Assembly (NCBI RefSeq): GCF_936916975.1
Contig: NZ_CAKZGO010000004.1
Coordinates: 558,001-622,000 of the forward strand
From: an uncultured Dongia sp.
GTDB lineage: Bacteria; Pseudomonadota; Alphaproteobacteria; Dongiales; Dongiaceae
DNA length: 64,000 bases
Direction: 5' to 3'
A program made the translations under genes and the position numbers. The notes under the pieces were generated by a model. It saw only the letters and a list, made by a program, of their open reading frames with translations, made no database searches and was not told where the DNA came from. Below, piece by piece: positions 45,491 through 54,928 of this stretch. Positions within the stretch are counted from its first letter, which is position 1, and each line of letters opens with the position of its first letter.

Positions 45491-47521
45491 TCAGTCGCCC
45501 GCCTTCAGCCGCCGCAGATAGGCGCCGGCGACATGGTATTCGATGTAATTATAGACCTTGGTCGCCACCGCCTCATTGAAGAACGCCATCGCGGTCTCCT
45601 TCTCGCCTTTGCCGTAATGCTGCAGGCCCAGATAGAAATTCGCCTCGCACATCTGGTTGCGCACATCCTCGCGGCTGCCCTCACGCGCCTTGGTGAGCAG
45701 CGTCTCGTCGTCATATTTGCCGAGCATCCAGCGCATCAGCATGCCAGGCCAATCCTCGCCATGGCTTTCCAGCGTCTTGGCGAGCAGGGTGCGCGCAGCA
45801 CCCGACTTGCCTTGGCGCGTGAGCAGCAACGCCTTCCAGATCTGGCCATAACCGTAGCCCTGATCGTCCTTGATCAGGCGATCCGCCATGGCGATCGCTT
45901 CCTTGTCGCGCTCGACAAGATAAAGAATGGCGATGCTCTGCAGGCTCGATCTGTCGCCGCTCAATGCCAAAGCGCGGGAGGTGAACTCGATGGCCTCTTT
46001 CTCCTTGCCCTCGGCGAGGCTGACGAAGCCACGCGCAGCGAGCAGATCGAAATTCTCATCGATGGCCAAGGCACGGTCGAGATCGGTGCCGGCCTTGTCC
46101 GCCGCGCCACTGTGAAGATAGGCAAAGCCGCGGTTGTAGAAATTCCAGACATTCTTCGGGTCGACAGCGACGGCCTGATCATAGGCCGTGATCGCCGCGG
46201 CATAGTCGCCATCGTCGGACAGTGCCAGAGCGAGATTGGCGGGATACGCAGGCTCCGTGGGATTGAGCTCGATGGCTTTGCGATAGGCGGTCACAGCGTC
46301 GACATAGTTGGAAAGCTCGTATTGCGCCCGCCCGATCTCATTGGTGAAATCCGCCTGGGTGGCGGTATCGAGTCCGCCTTTCGACAAGGCGACCGGACAG
46401 GCGGACAGGCGCGCTTCAGCGGCGGCCTCCTCGCTGCGGCAGATTTCCGCTGCTGCGTCGGGGTTGATTAGCGCATCAACAGCGGCGCTTGTAGCCGCCG
46501 GCGATTCTTCCGGTGCTGCTTCCGCAGCGGGAGGCGGCACAGCAGGTGCCGGGGCGAGTGCCGGCGCAGGCGTTGTCAGCAACGCTAGACGATTCTTTGC
46601 TAGCCGGACGAAATTGCCCTGCGGGTATTGTTCGAGATAGGCCGTAAAATCGGCCGGATCCTTGCTGTCCTTGACCGAGTTCCAGAATTCGCTCTCGACG
46701 TCGCGCGGATCCCGCGTGCCGCCGTTCGCAATCGGCGGCACGGTCAGCGGGGCACCGCCGGCCACCACCGGCGTGAAGAAGAACGGCGCCGTCAGCGAGG
46801 ATGATTCCCAGGGCGTCTGGTTGTTGGCCGTTTCCGTCAGTACGCTGCCGCGCACATTGCGGAATGCTTCCTCGATCGACAGGCCCGGCGTCGTGATGGC
46901 TGCCGCCAGCGCCGCGGTGTAGGGCGAGTTCTTGCCCATACCGTCGGTTGCCACTTCGCCGGGCGCGGTCGAGTAAGCAACGAAGGAGCCACGCGGCGCT
47001 TCGATGCGGGCCAGGCCGCTTTGCATCGACTTCGTCCCGCGTGGCAGCGGGTTGTTGCGGCAGGCATCGAGGATGATGATGTTGACGCGCGCATCGGCGA
47101 ACTGCATCTGCTTCAGGATCGTGTCGGCGGAAATCGCCTGGAGATCGACATCGGCGACGGCGGTGATATGCGCGTTCACCGGTACCAGATAGTTCTCGCC
47201 GTCCACCTGCAGCCCATGGCCCGAATAATAGAACAGCGCCGTAACGGCGGGACCACTGGCGGCAAGGCGCTTGCCGAACGCGCCGATCGCCTGCATCATC
47301 GCCGTCTGGTCGGCATCGTTGATCGCGATGACCTCGAAGCCCGCCGCCTTGAGCGACTGTTCCATCAGCGCTGCATCATTGACCGGATTGGCGAGCCGCC
47401 CCATATCGACGCCGTAATCGGCATTGCCGATAACCAACGCCACGCGTGGCTCGGCCGAGGCCAGTGACGGGCCCAGCAGCAGTGCCAGGGCGAAGGCCCA
47501 CACCGATAGAACGCGTGTCAT
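45491..47521 (-). CDS. Exported caspase-like (peptidase C14) protein with TPR domain
   Basis: A 676-residue protein with a Sec signal (MTRVLSVWAFALALLLGPSL, cleavage near ASAE). Residues 25-250 form a p20-like caspase domain with the catalytic dyad His102 (YYSGHG) and Cys154 (LDACRNNP). A Pro/Ala-rich linker (about 310-345) leads to tetratricopeptide repeats (about 395-500) such as AVTAYRKAIELNPTEPAYPA. An additional helical part follows. ATG 47521 is preferred over a TTG six codons earlier. The specificity for Arg/Lys or Asp cannot be determined; location is periplasmic or extracellular. Confidence 0.88.
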   Translation of the reverse strand: MTRVLSVWAFALALLLGPSLASAEPRVALVIGNADYGVDMGRLANPVNDAALMEQSLKAAGFEVIAINDADQTAMMQAIGAFGKRLAASGPAVTALFYYSGHGLQVDGENYLVPVNAHITAVADVDLQAISADTILKQMQFADARVNIIILDACRNNPLPRGTKSMQSGLARIEAPRGSFVAYSTAPGEVATDGMGKNSPYTAALAAAITTPGLSIEEAFRNVRGSVLTETANNQTPWESSSLTAPFFFTPVVAGGAPLTVPPIANGGTRDPRDVESEFWNSVKDSKDPADFTAYLEQYPQGNFVRLAKNRLALLTTPAPALAPAPAVPPPAAEAAPEESPAATSAAVDALINPDAAAEICRSEEAAAEARLSACPVALSKGGLDTATQADFTNEIGRAQYELSNYVDAVTAYRKAIELNPTEPAYPANLALALSDDGDYAAAITAYDQAVAVDPKNVWNFYNRGFAYLHSGAADKAGTDLDRALAIDENFDLLAARGFVSLAEGKEKEAIEFTSRALALSGDRSSLQSIAILYLVERDKEAIAMADRLIKDDQGYGYGQIWKALLLTRQGKSGAARTLLAKTLESHGEDWPGMLMRWMLGKYDDETLLTKAREGSREDVRNQMCEANFYLGLQHYGKGEKETAMAFFNEAVATKVYNYIEYHVAGAYLRRLKAGD

Positions 47522-47720
47522 GATGACCGGACTATGCAAGATTTGATCCCGGCAGATATGTCCCAGATCTCTTCAATAGCTTGGTTCGCCGGTTTTTTCC
47601 ACGGCCCGCAGTGTGACGACGCATACCCGGCACTACTTTACCGGGATGGCCCTCCCGGTGCGGGCCCGCTATGCTGCGATTTCCCCACCCAGCCCTGATC
47701 CATTTCCAGATTGCCCCATC

Positions 47721-48674
47721 ATGACCGCCCTGCTTCGCGCCGCCGATCGACCCGTCCAGGCCATCCTGTTGATGAACCTTGCCGTTTTCATCTTCACCTC
47801 GATGGACAGCCTGATCAAATACACGTCGGAGACTTACCATTATCCGACCGGCGAGCTCATTTTCGTGCGCAACCTGTTCGCCTTCCTGCCGCTGCTCGGC
47901 TACATGCTGGTGGTCGAGAAGCGGTTGCAGTTGAAGACGACGCAACCCTGGGGCCATGTCTGGCGCGGCGTTGTCGGCGTCTCGGCCATGTACTGCTACT
48001 TCCTGTCCTACCAACTGCTGCCACTCTCCGATGCGATTGCCCTCGGCCTGTCGGGGCCGATCTTCCTCACCATCCTCTCCGTCCCGTTGCTGGGCGAAAA
48101 AGTCGGCTGGCGCCGCTGGAGCGCCGTCATCATCGGTTTCCTGGGTGTCATGGTGATGACGCGGCCCGGCACCGGTGTGTTCGATCCCCACGCGCTCATA
48201 CCGTTGCTGGCCGCCATCTTCTATGCGCTCGCCATGATTTCGATCCGCAAGATGTCGGCCACCGAACCACCGACCACCATCGTCTTCTACTTCACGCTGT
48301 TTGCCATGGTGGCCTCGCTGTTCACCTTGCCGCTCGGCCTCGTCGATCCGGATCTTGCCTGGCAGAAGCCGCGGGCGTTCAGCGAGATCGCTCTGCTGCT
48401 GCTGATCGGCACGATGGGGGGCGCTGCACAGATTGCCATGACCATTGCCTTCCGCCGCGCCTCCGTCTCCGTCGTGGCACCGTTCGAATACATGGCACTG
48501 GTCTATGGCTTCCTGCTGGGCTTCCTGCTGTTCAACGAAATGCCGGATGAGTATCTCATCATCGGCGGCGCAGTGGTGGTGGGCAGTGGCATCTACATCA
48601 TCCACCGCGAAACACTGCTCGCCCGACAGCGCCGGCGCGCAGCAACCCTGCCATCTCTGCCGGTCATCGAGTAG
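47721..48674 (+). CDS. DMT-superfamily transporter (two EamA domains)
   Basis: A 317-residue inner-membrane protein with ten hydrophobic helices in two EamA repeats. Repeat 1 spans about residues 12-145, with FTSMDSLIKYTSE and the EKVGWRRWSAVIIGFLGVMVM end block. Repeat 2 spans about 155-290, with FNEMPDEYLIIGGAVVVGSGIYII. Such transporters export amino acids, nucleobases or similar metabolites. The longer frame to 47613 lacks a ribosome site. No regulator adjacent; the substrate is unknown. Confidence 0.9.
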   Translation: MTALLRAADRPVQAILLMNLAVFIFTSMDSLIKYTSETYHYPTGELIFVRNLFAFLPLLGYMLVVEKRLQLKTTQPWGHVWRGVVGVSAMYCYFLSYQLLPLSDAIALGLSGPIFLTILSVPLLGEKVGWRRWSAVIIGFLGVMVMTRPGTGVFDPHALIPLLAAIFYALAMISIRKMSATEPPTTIVFYFTLFAMVASLFTLPLGLVDPDLAWQKPRAFSEIALLLLIGTMGGAAQIAMTIAFRRASVSVVAPFEYMALVYGFLLGFLLFNEMPDEYLIIGGAVVVGSGIYIIHRETLLARQRRRAATLPSLPVIE

Positions 48675-48826
48675 GACATTCGGCCAACTATTTTTCGACC
48701 TCTCACCATGAGCGGAATGTTTTTCCGGTTTCTGCAACGGAATCAGTGACGACTTAATTCATGCCGTAAAATCAGGCCTTTTTCGTACACTTGCCCTGTC
48801 AATAATGTCATGGGGAGTGACGGAAT

Positions 48827-50227
48827 ATGGCGAACATCAATGGCACCAATGCGGCGGAAGAGATCCTCGGCACCGAGCCTGCCGACATCATCAATGGCTG
48901 GGCGCTCAGCAATCTGCCCGGCGATCTTGGGCCCGTAGACGATCACGATACGATCTTCGGTTTCGCCGGCAACGACGTGCTGAACGGCGGCAATGGCGAT
49001 GATGCGCTGGTCGGCGATGTTGGGCAGGATACGCTGAACGGCGGCGCTGGCAATGACGGGCTGTGGGGTGGTGATGATAATGATTCACTGCGCGGCGATG
49101 CCGGCACCGATCAGCTCTATGGCGATGCCGGTAACGACTATGTCTCGGGCGGCAGCGGCAATGACAATATGTGGGGCGGTGCCGGCATCGACACGCTGAA
49201 GGGCGATGACGGTAACGATTTCATCGCGGCAGAGGCCGGTGATGATTTTGTCAATGGTGGCGCCGGCAATGACAGCACCTGGGGCGGCGATGGCAATGAT
49301 TACATGTCAGGCGGCACGGGCAATGACGATGTCTTGGGCGAAGCCGGCAATGACAAGCTCTATGGCAATGACGGTGATGACAAGCTGTGGGGTGGTCTTG
49401 GCGACGACAAGCTCTACGGCGAAACCGGCCATGACCATCTGGTCGGCGATGCCGGCAATGATACGCTCGATGGCGGCGAGGGCGATGACAGCCTGTTTGG
49501 CGGTGATGGCATTGACCTGCTCACCGGCGGAACCGGGAACGACAATCTGATTGGCGAGGCCGGCAATGACACGCTCGCGGGCGGCACCGGCAATGACAAT
49601 CTGTGGGGCGAAGCCGGTACCGACAAAATGTCGGGCGATGCCGGCGACGATGCGCTCTATGGCGGCGACGGCCACGATTCCCTCGACGGCGGCACCGGCA
49701 ACGACACGCTGCTGGGCGGTACTGGCAACGACACCGTAACTGGCAGCGACGGCGCCGACGCGCTGGTCGGCGAAGCCGGCAATGATTCGCTTTATGGCGG
49801 CAATGACGGCGATACGCTTTGGGGGGCGGAAGGTGACGACCGACTGTTCGGCGATGCTGGCGACGACTTTCTGATCGGTGGTGCCGGGAACGATACGATG
49901 ATCGGCGGCGCTGGCGGCGACAGCTTCGTTCTGTCGCTCGAAGTCGGCATTGATTCGATCAAGGATTTCGTCGCGGCTGACGATACGCTCTGTTTTGACC
50001 GGGCAAGTTTCGGCATCGACGAAAATGCCGCGATCGACGACTACCTCATGCTATCAGCAAGCAATGCGCTGCCCGCTGCGCCGGACGGGGCACATGGTTA
50101 CTTCCTGGTGTCGACCGGTGCGGTCTGGTGGGATGCCGATGGCAGCGGTGCCGAAGCGGCGGTCGCCCTCACCCGCTTCACCTCACCTGTCACAGATCTC
50201 ACCAACGCGGATTTTGCGTTCGTCTAA
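48827..50227 (+). CDS. Near-pure RTX repeat protein
   Basis: A 466-residue protein made almost entirely of RTX nonapeptides. After a short head (residues 1-40) about three dozen GGxGNDxLx repeats run to about 365, each pair forming a calcium-binding beta-roll. The last 100 residues (SFVLSLEVGIDSIKDFVAADDTL onward) form the usual C-terminal capping and type I secretion region. GGGGAG is nine bases upstream of the ATG. There is no catalytic domain, so it may be a surface-layer, adhesion or calcium-buffering protein. Type I export is inferred; the transporter is elsewhere. Confidence 0.9.
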   Translation: MANINGTNAAEEILGTEPADIINGWALSNLPGDLGPVDDHDTIFGFAGNDVLNGGNGDDALVGDVGQDTLNGGAGNDGLWGGDDNDSLRGDAGTDQLYGDAGNDYVSGGSGNDNMWGGAGIDTLKGDDGNDFIAAEAGDDFVNGGAGNDSTWGGDGNDYMSGGTGNDDVLGEAGNDKLYGNDGDDKLWGGLGDDKLYGETGHDHLVGDAGNDTLDGGEGDDSLFGGDGIDLLTGGTGNDNLIGEAGNDTLAGGTGNDNLWGEAGTDKMSGDAGDDALYGGDGHDSLDGGTGNDTLLGGTGNDTVTGSDGADALVGEAGNDSLYGGNDGDTLWGAEGDDRLFGDAGDDFLIGGAGNDTMIGGAGGDSFVLSLEVGIDSIKDFVAADDTLCFDRASFGIDENAAIDDYLMLSASNALPAAPDGAHGYFLVSTGAVWWDADGSGAEAAVALTRFTSPVTDLTNADFAFV

Positions 50228-50269
50228 ATCCTAGCCCAGCAGACAATTTTCCCATTTGCGATGCCCTCC

Positions 50270-50304
50270 TTCACGGACCGCCGGCTTTGCTTGCGGTCCG
50301 TGAA
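50270..50304. terminator. 12-bp perfect hairpin after the RTX gene
   Basis: TTCACGGACCGC (50270-50281) and GCGGTCCGTGAA (50293-50304) pair perfectly across an 11-base loop, 42 bp after the RTX stop. No T-tract follows, so it is a stem-loop of uncertain role between the RTX and MarR genes. Confidence 0.5.
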
Positions 50305-50348
50305 TCCCCTCGTCTAGAGTGATTGCCTCGTTCTCTCTTGAGGAGAGC

Positions 50349-50801
50349 ATGGCTGCGATGGTGGAGTCACATTCGCCACAAAGTCGCGCGCGTGCGCGAT
50401 CTGTCCTGCAATCGCTCGACCTCATGTCGCGCTTGCTGACGGCCAGCTGCTACCGTCACGGCTTGAACCCCGCGCAATGGAGCGCACTGCGTTACTTTGC
50501 GGAAGCGGCGACCAAAGACTGCACGCCGAGTGCCTTTGCCCGCGCCCACCGCGCGACCAAGGGCACGATATCGCAAACACTGATGGCACTCACGCGCAAG
50601 GGCCTCATCGAAAAAATCACCGACGCCAAGGATGGCCGCAGCATCACCGTGAAGCTGACCGCTGCCGGCGTGGCGCAGCTGGCGCAGGATCCCTGGCGGG
50701 CCTTTGAAGACGTGCTGATGAAAGGCCCGGACGAATCCGTCCGTCAGGTGGTGCGGATCGCCGAGTTGCTGACGCATGCCATCACCAAGGACAGCGCCTA
50801 A
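50349..50801 (+). CDS. MarR-family transcriptional regulator
   Basis: A 150-residue winged-helix protein. The recognition region [22 protein letters not shown] and the wing [16 protein letters not shown] are typical of MarR, and [28 protein letters not shown] forms the dimer and HTH start. Two Cys (CYRH and CTPS) might sense thiol stress. AGGAGA lies directly upstream of ATG 50349. It converges with gshB (4-bp overlap). Target genes are unknown; the glutathione synthase next door is a plausible one. Confidence 0.88.
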   Translation: MAAMVESHSPQSRARARSVLQSLDLMSRLLTASCYRHGLNPAQWSALRYFAEAATKDCTPSAFARAHRATKGTISQTLMALTRKGLIEKITDAKDGRSITVKLTAAGVAQLAQDPWRAFEDVLMKGPDESVRQVVRIAELLTHAITKDSA

Positions 50802-51736
50802 AGCCGCGCCTCGATCGCATCCCAGATCTGGTCTTCCAGCACGACATTGTCGAAGCGGTTGATCTGCTGCAGGCCGGTGGGCGAGGTGACGTTGATCTCG
50901 GTCAGATAATTTCCGATGACATCGATGCCGACGAAGATGAGGCCGCGCTTCTTCAGCTCCGGCCCGATGATCTCGCAGATTTCCTCTTCGCGCTTGGTCA
51001 GTGTCGACTTCACGGCCTGCCCGCCGACATGCATGTTGCTGCGCGCTTCGCCAGCCGCCGGCACGCGGTTGATGGCGCCCACCGCCTTGCCATCGATGAG
51101 GATGATGCGCTTGTCGCCCTGACGCACCGCCGGCTCATAGCGCTGGATCTGGATCGGCTCGCGGTAGAACTGAGTGAACATCTCCAGCAGCGAGGCCAGA
51201 TTCTCGTCATCCGGTTTCACATGGAAGACGCCCGCACCGCCATTGCCGAACAGCGGCTTGACGATGATGTCCTTGTGTTCGGCGCGGAAGGCCATGATCT
51301 CGTGCCGGTCGCTGGTGATGAGCGTCGGCGGCATCACGTTCTGAAATTCGGTCACCGACAGCTTTTCCGGCGCGTTGCGCACATGCCCCGGATCATTCAC
51401 CACCAGCGTATCGGGATGGATGCGCTCCAGGATATGTGTCGCCGTGATGTAGGCCATGTCGAAGGGCGGATCCTGGCGCATCAGAATGACGTCGAGCTTG
51501 GCGAGGTCGATCACTTCCTCAGCGCCCAAGGTTGCATGATTGCCGCGCTCGCGGCGGAATTCGACCGGCCGTGCCCGCGCCGTCACCTTGCCGTCACGCC
51601 ATGACAATTGGCGCGGGTGGTAGTGATAGAGCTGGTGCCCACGCTTCTGCGCCGCCAGGCCGAGGACGAAGCTCGAATCCCCATCGATATCGATCGTTTC
51701 AACGGGGTCCATCTGGATGGCGACGACAAGCGACAT
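50798..51736 (-). CDS. gshB: Glutathione synthase
   Basis: Joins gamma-glutamylcysteine and glycine with ATP. The 312-residue ATP-grasp enzyme has a normal length. Signature pieces are [49 protein letters not shown] (ATP phosphate loop) and the C-terminal [23 protein letters not shown] metal-binding block. It is convergent with the MarR gene and is followed upstream, in the same direction, by the SirB1-like gene 89 bp away. gshA is not in the window. Confidence 0.96.
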   Translation of the reverse strand: MSLVVAIQMDPVETIDIDGDSSFVLGLAAQKRGHQLYHYHPRQLSWRDGKVTARARPVEFRRERGNHATLGAEEVIDLAKLDVILMRQDPPFDMAYITATHILERIHPDTLVVNDPGHVRNAPEKLSVTEFQNVMPPTLITSDRHEIMAFRAEHKDIIVKPLFGNGGAGVFHVKPDDENLASLLEMFTQFYREPIQIQRYEPAVRQGDKRIILIDGKAVGAINRVPAAGEARSNMHVGGQAVKSTLTKREEEICEIIGPELKKRGLIFVGIDVIGNYLTEINVTSPTGLQQINRFDNVVLEDQIWDAIEARL

Positions 51737-51825
51737 GATATTTGCTCTTCAATGACTGACCAGGAACGAGTTCGGGGGCAGTTTAGCGACGACCCGGTGG
51801 GACGCAATGGGCTATCGCGACGTGA

Positions 51826-52677
51826 CTATTGCAGCCGCTGCGTGATGTCCTGCAGCAAACGCGCGACTTGATGGCGCTGGGCTTCATTGTCCGAGGTCTC
51901 CAGGAAGCGCGACAGCGCCAGCCTGGCGGCGAGAAGATTGCCGAGACGCGAATGGATGAGCCCCGCTTCACGCCAGAAGGTCGCAGCCTGCGGCGCCACC
52001 AGCAGGATGCGCTCGACCACCGCCGCAGCGTGCGGCAGGTCGCCGTCCTGGATCAGGCGCACTTTGATGTTGTTCTGCAGCCGCAGCAGGATATCGCGGT
52101 TGCCGACGGCGGCGTAATGGCTTGGTTGCAGTTCCGCCGTATCGCCGATCGCCGCCTTCAGCCGCTGGCGCAGATCGCCGGTTTCCAGCACCCTTCCGCC
52201 ATCGAACGGATCGATAATCGCGGCCTTGCCCTCATGGAACAGGCGAATGACGAAATGGCCGGGGAAATTCACGCCCTCGATCGCCCAGCCCAGGCTGCGC
52301 GCGGCGTGGATATAGAGAATGGCGAGCGCTACGGGCAGGCCCTGCCGGCGATCGATCACCCGCATCAGATCGGCGTTCTGCAGGTCGTCGTAATTGACCC
52401 GGTCGCCGCGATAGGCGAATTCACCGGCCATGATGTCGGCCAGCACTTGGCAACGTGCGTCGAGCCCCTCCTGGCCGGCATGCGCCAAAGCCGGCAGCGC
52501 AGCCGCCTGCTTCATGGCATCGGCGATGGCGGCAAGATGCGCATGATAGGCATGGCGGCTGGTTTCCGGCCGGTCGCTCGCCGCCAGCGCCAAGGCCGCC
52601 TCGGCAAGGTCGATCTCGGCATCGGCTTGCGCGCCGATACGGTTGAGGTCAGCCTCGATGTCAGCGCTGCTGTTCAT
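51826..52677 (-). CDS. SirB1/transglutaminase-like and TPR-containing protein
   Basis: A 283-residue protein. Residues about 75-190 are a transglutaminase-like (SirB1) domain: DRRQGLPVALAILYIHAARSLGWAIEGVNFPGHFVIRLF and the following DPFDGG turn. The active-site Cys expected in transglutaminases is not in the canonical place, so it is probably non-catalytic. Residues about 210-280 are a TPR-like helical region (AAVVERILLVAPQAATFWREAGLIHSRLGN). Such proteins are conserved neighbours of protein-release or SirB1 loci; the role is unknown. Confidence 0.85.
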   Translation of the reverse strand: MNSSADIEADLNRIGAQADAEIDLAEAALALAASDRPETSRHAYHAHLAAIADAMKQAAALPALAHAGQEGLDARCQVLADIMAGEFAYRGDRVNYDDLQNADLMRVIDRRQGLPVALAILYIHAARSLGWAIEGVNFPGHFVIRLFHEGKAAIIDPFDGGRVLETGDLRQRLKAAIGDTAELQPSHYAAVGNRDILLRLQNNIKVRLIQDGDLPHAAAVVERILLVAPQAATFWREAGLIHSRLGNLLAARLALSRFLETSDNEAQRHQVARLLQDITQRLQ

Positions 52678-52736
52678 GCTGTCATGATCTTGTCGGGTTC
52701 GGATGGGGGCTTCAAGCCAGGCTTTGCGGGAATGGA

Positions 52737-53414
52737 TTATCGCTCGGCACGCAGTGGCGGCCGCGGCGTTGGGTATTCCTTCTTCGCAATGAGCACCGCA
52801 TTGGCTTCGGCCGGCTTGACGGCGGGAACGGGCGGCAGCGGGTCGCTCACGACGCGCACCCGGTCCACCACCGCATGGACATAGGCGATGTCGCGGGCAT
52901 GATCGATCACGCGCTGGCGCTCTGTCTCATCCTGCGCCACCCCCATGAGATAGATGGTCGAGCGGATGCAATCGATGCTGAAATTATTGGCGCGTACCTG
53001 GCTGTCCGTCATCAGCTTCAGGCGCAGGCGCTGAATGAGCCAGGCGTCCTCGGTATAGTCGCCGGCATCCAGGCCGCGACCGATCTTGATCTCGTTCATC
53101 ACCTCGCGAACACCACTCGACTGCCAGGCGATGACGGTGGCCTCGACCCGGTGCTCCGGCTTCTGCACGAAGCCGGTCAGCAGTACGCGACCCTCATGAA
53201 CCTGCAGGCTGACCTTCTGGAAGAGATACTGGTCGCGTTCCAGGAGGCGCTGGTTGATGCCGACCCAGGTCATGTTGTCGTCGACCCCCGTCACCAGGCC
53301 GCGTTCCTGGGTGGCCAGGTTGATGGTGGTGGCGGCAACACCCACCGCCGTGCCGATGGGCGAACACCCGCCCAAACCGCAGACCACAACCAGCCACAAC
53401 GCCCCCCGGCTCAT
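52737..53414 (-). CDS. BON-domain lipoprotein
   Basis: A 225-residue outer-membrane-type lipoprotein. The signal MSRGALWLVVVCGLGGC ends in the lipobox LGGC. Two BON-domain modules follow: residues about 55-115 (VSLQVHEGRVLLTGFVQKPEHR) and 125-185 (NFSIDCIRSTIYLMGVAQDETERQRVIDHARDI), as in the OsmY/DolP group, which binds phospholipid surfaces. ATG 53414 is chosen because it places the signal at the N-terminus. It is followed by yraN on the same strand, as in other proteobacteria. Confidence 0.9.
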   Translation of the reverse strand: MSRGALWLVVVCGLGGCSPIGTAVGVAATTINLATQERGLVTGVDDNMTWVGINQRLLERDQYLFQKVSLQVHEGRVLLTGFVQKPEHRVEATVIAWQSSGVREVMNEIKIGRGLDAGDYTEDAWLIQRLRLKLMTDSQVRANNFSIDCIRSTIYLMGVAQDETERQRVIDHARDIAYVHAVVDRVRVVSDPLPPVPAVKPAEANAVLIAKKEYPTPRPPLRAER

Positions 53415-53548
53415 GGCCGATGGGCATGACGGGCGATATCTGGCGGCTGGCAAAATGGGCGGCAAAGCCGGATTCATGAAGCGAATCATGCCCTAAGAGC
53501 GGTTTTCTCTCAAGTGACGGATGTTTGAAGGGGCCATCCAGGCCAAAA

Positions 53549-53959
53549 TCAGGCCTCTGGACGCCAGGCATCCTTGAGGTGGATCGGCCAGCCGAGCGGC
53601 CCCAACGCCACCACATCGCAGCGAAGATCGAGCGCGGCAAGCTCCGGCCGGGTCTTCAGATAATGGCCCAGCGCCCGCATCAGGCGCTGCCGCTGCCGGG
53701 GCATCACGGCGCCGCTGGCAAGGCCGGTATCGCTCCGCGTCTTCACCTCGACCAGCACCAGGACGCCGCCTTTTTTCACCAGGATATCGATCTCGCCCAG
53801 TTTCGAGCGCCAGTTGCGTTCCAGCACCCGGTAGCCCTTGAGCCGCAGATAGGCGACGGCCAACGCCTCGGCAAAGCGCCCGCGCCGGCGGGCCCAGGCG
53901 CCGCGCAGGCGGCGCATTTCACTGCTGTCGCCGCGCAGCTTGCGCCGCTCACTCGTCAT
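53549..53959 (-). CDS. YraN/UPF0102 family nuclease-like protein
   Basis: A 136-residue protein with the Holliday-junction-resolvase-like restriction fold. The segments GRFAEALAVAYLRLKGYRVLERNWRSKLGEIDILVKKGGVLVLVEVKTRS carry the D-x(n)-E-x-K active-site pattern. ATG 53959 overlaps the rsmI stop by 11 bp, so it is translationally coupled. Gene order rsmI-yraN beside an LpoA-like lipoprotein is conserved with E. coli yraL-yraM-yraN. The biological substrate is unknown. Confidence 0.9.
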   Translation of the reverse strand: MTSERRKLRGDSSEMRRLRGAWARRRGRFAEALAVAYLRLKGYRVLERNWRSKLGEIDILVKKGGVLVLVEVKTRSDTGLASGAVMPRQRQRLMRALGHYLKTRPELAALDLRCDVVALGPLGWPIHLKDAWRPEA

Positions 53960-54893
53960 CGGCCCCGCCTTCACCTCTTGCACCTTTATCAGCGCCACCT
54001 TGCTGCTTCAGCTCCAGCGCCCGCTGATAGACCTGCCGCTTGGGCAGATTGGTGGCGGCGGCCACGGCCTCGGCCGCCTCCTTCACCCGCAGGACGCCCA
54101 GGGCCTTCAGCAAAGCGGCATCGAGATCCACCGCGGCATTGGCCGCCTCGGCCAAGGGTGGCCCAACGACGATGACGATCTCGCCCTTGGGCGGGCCGGC
54201 TTGCGTGTAATGATCGAGCAGTTCCTGGAGTGACCCGCGCCGCACCTCCTCGAACATCTTGGTGAGCTCGCGGGCAACCGCTGCCGGCCGGTCACCCAGC
54301 ACAGCGCGCAGATCGGAGAGTGCCGTCACCAAACGCGGTGCCGTCTCGAACAGGATGAGCGAGGCGCGCAAGCCGGCCACCTCCTCCAATTCGGTCCGGC
54401 GTGCCGCGGATTTTGCGGCCAGGAACCCCAGGAACAGGAATCGGTCGGTCGGCAGGCCGGAAAGAATGAGCGCCATGATCGGCGCGGATGGTCCGGGCAG
54501 CGCCGTCACGGCAATGCCAAGCGCTGCCACCTCGCGCACCAGCTTGAAACCGGGATCGGAGATCAGCGGCGTCCCCGCGTCGGACACCAGTGCCATCTTT
54601 TCGCCACGCTGCAGGCGTTCGATGAGTCTCGGCCGCATCTCATCGGCATTGTGGTCGTGATAGGAAAGCAGCGGTTTCTTGATCTGGAGATGCTGCAGCA
54701 GCCGGATAGTGATGCGCGAATCCTCGCAGGCGATGGCATCCGCCGCCCGGAGATATTCCGCCGCCCTCACGGAGAGATCACCGAGATTGCCGATCGGCGT
54801 CGCCACCAGCCCCAATTCACCGATTCCGGCATCACGGGAAATTGGCGAAGGCGCTGGTTTACTTGGCTGAACTCTGTCGTTAGGCTTCGCCAT
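53949..54893 (-). CDS. rsmI: 16S rRNA (cytidine(1402)-2'-O)-methyltransferase
   Basis: Methylates C1402 of 16S rRNA in the decoding centre. The 314-residue protein belongs to the tetrapyrrole-methylase fold. Family blocks are LVATPIGNLGDLSVRAAEYL, ACEDSRITIRLLQHL, SDAGTPLISDPGFKLV and LPGPSAPIMALILSGLP. A charged, Gly/Ala-rich C-terminal tail extends beyond the core. It is divergent from the LpoA-like lipoprotein gene across only 35 bp. Confidence 0.96.
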   Translation of the reverse strand: MAKPNDRVQPSKPAPSPISRDAGIGELGLVATPIGNLGDLSVRAAEYLRAADAIACEDSRITIRLLQHLQIKKPLLSYHDHNADEMRPRLIERLQRGEKMALVSDAGTPLISDPGFKLVREVAALGIAVTALPGPSAPIMALILSGLPTDRFLFLGFLAAKSAARRTELEEVAGLRASLILFETAPRLVTALSDLRAVLGDRPAAVARELTKMFEEVRRGSLQELLDHYTQAGPPKGEIVIVVGPPLAEAANAAVDLDAALLKALGVLRVKEAAEAVAAATNLPKRQVYQRALELKQQGGADKGARGEGGADDE

Positions 54894-54928
54894 CTTTGCT
54901 CATTTTCAGATTCATTGCCGGAGTTATC

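Noticed and set aside
49000-49920. Tandem DNA repeats resembling a CRISPR or satellite array
   Set aside because: The repeats are in frame and encode GGxGNDxL RTX nonapeptides; no constant-length spacers.
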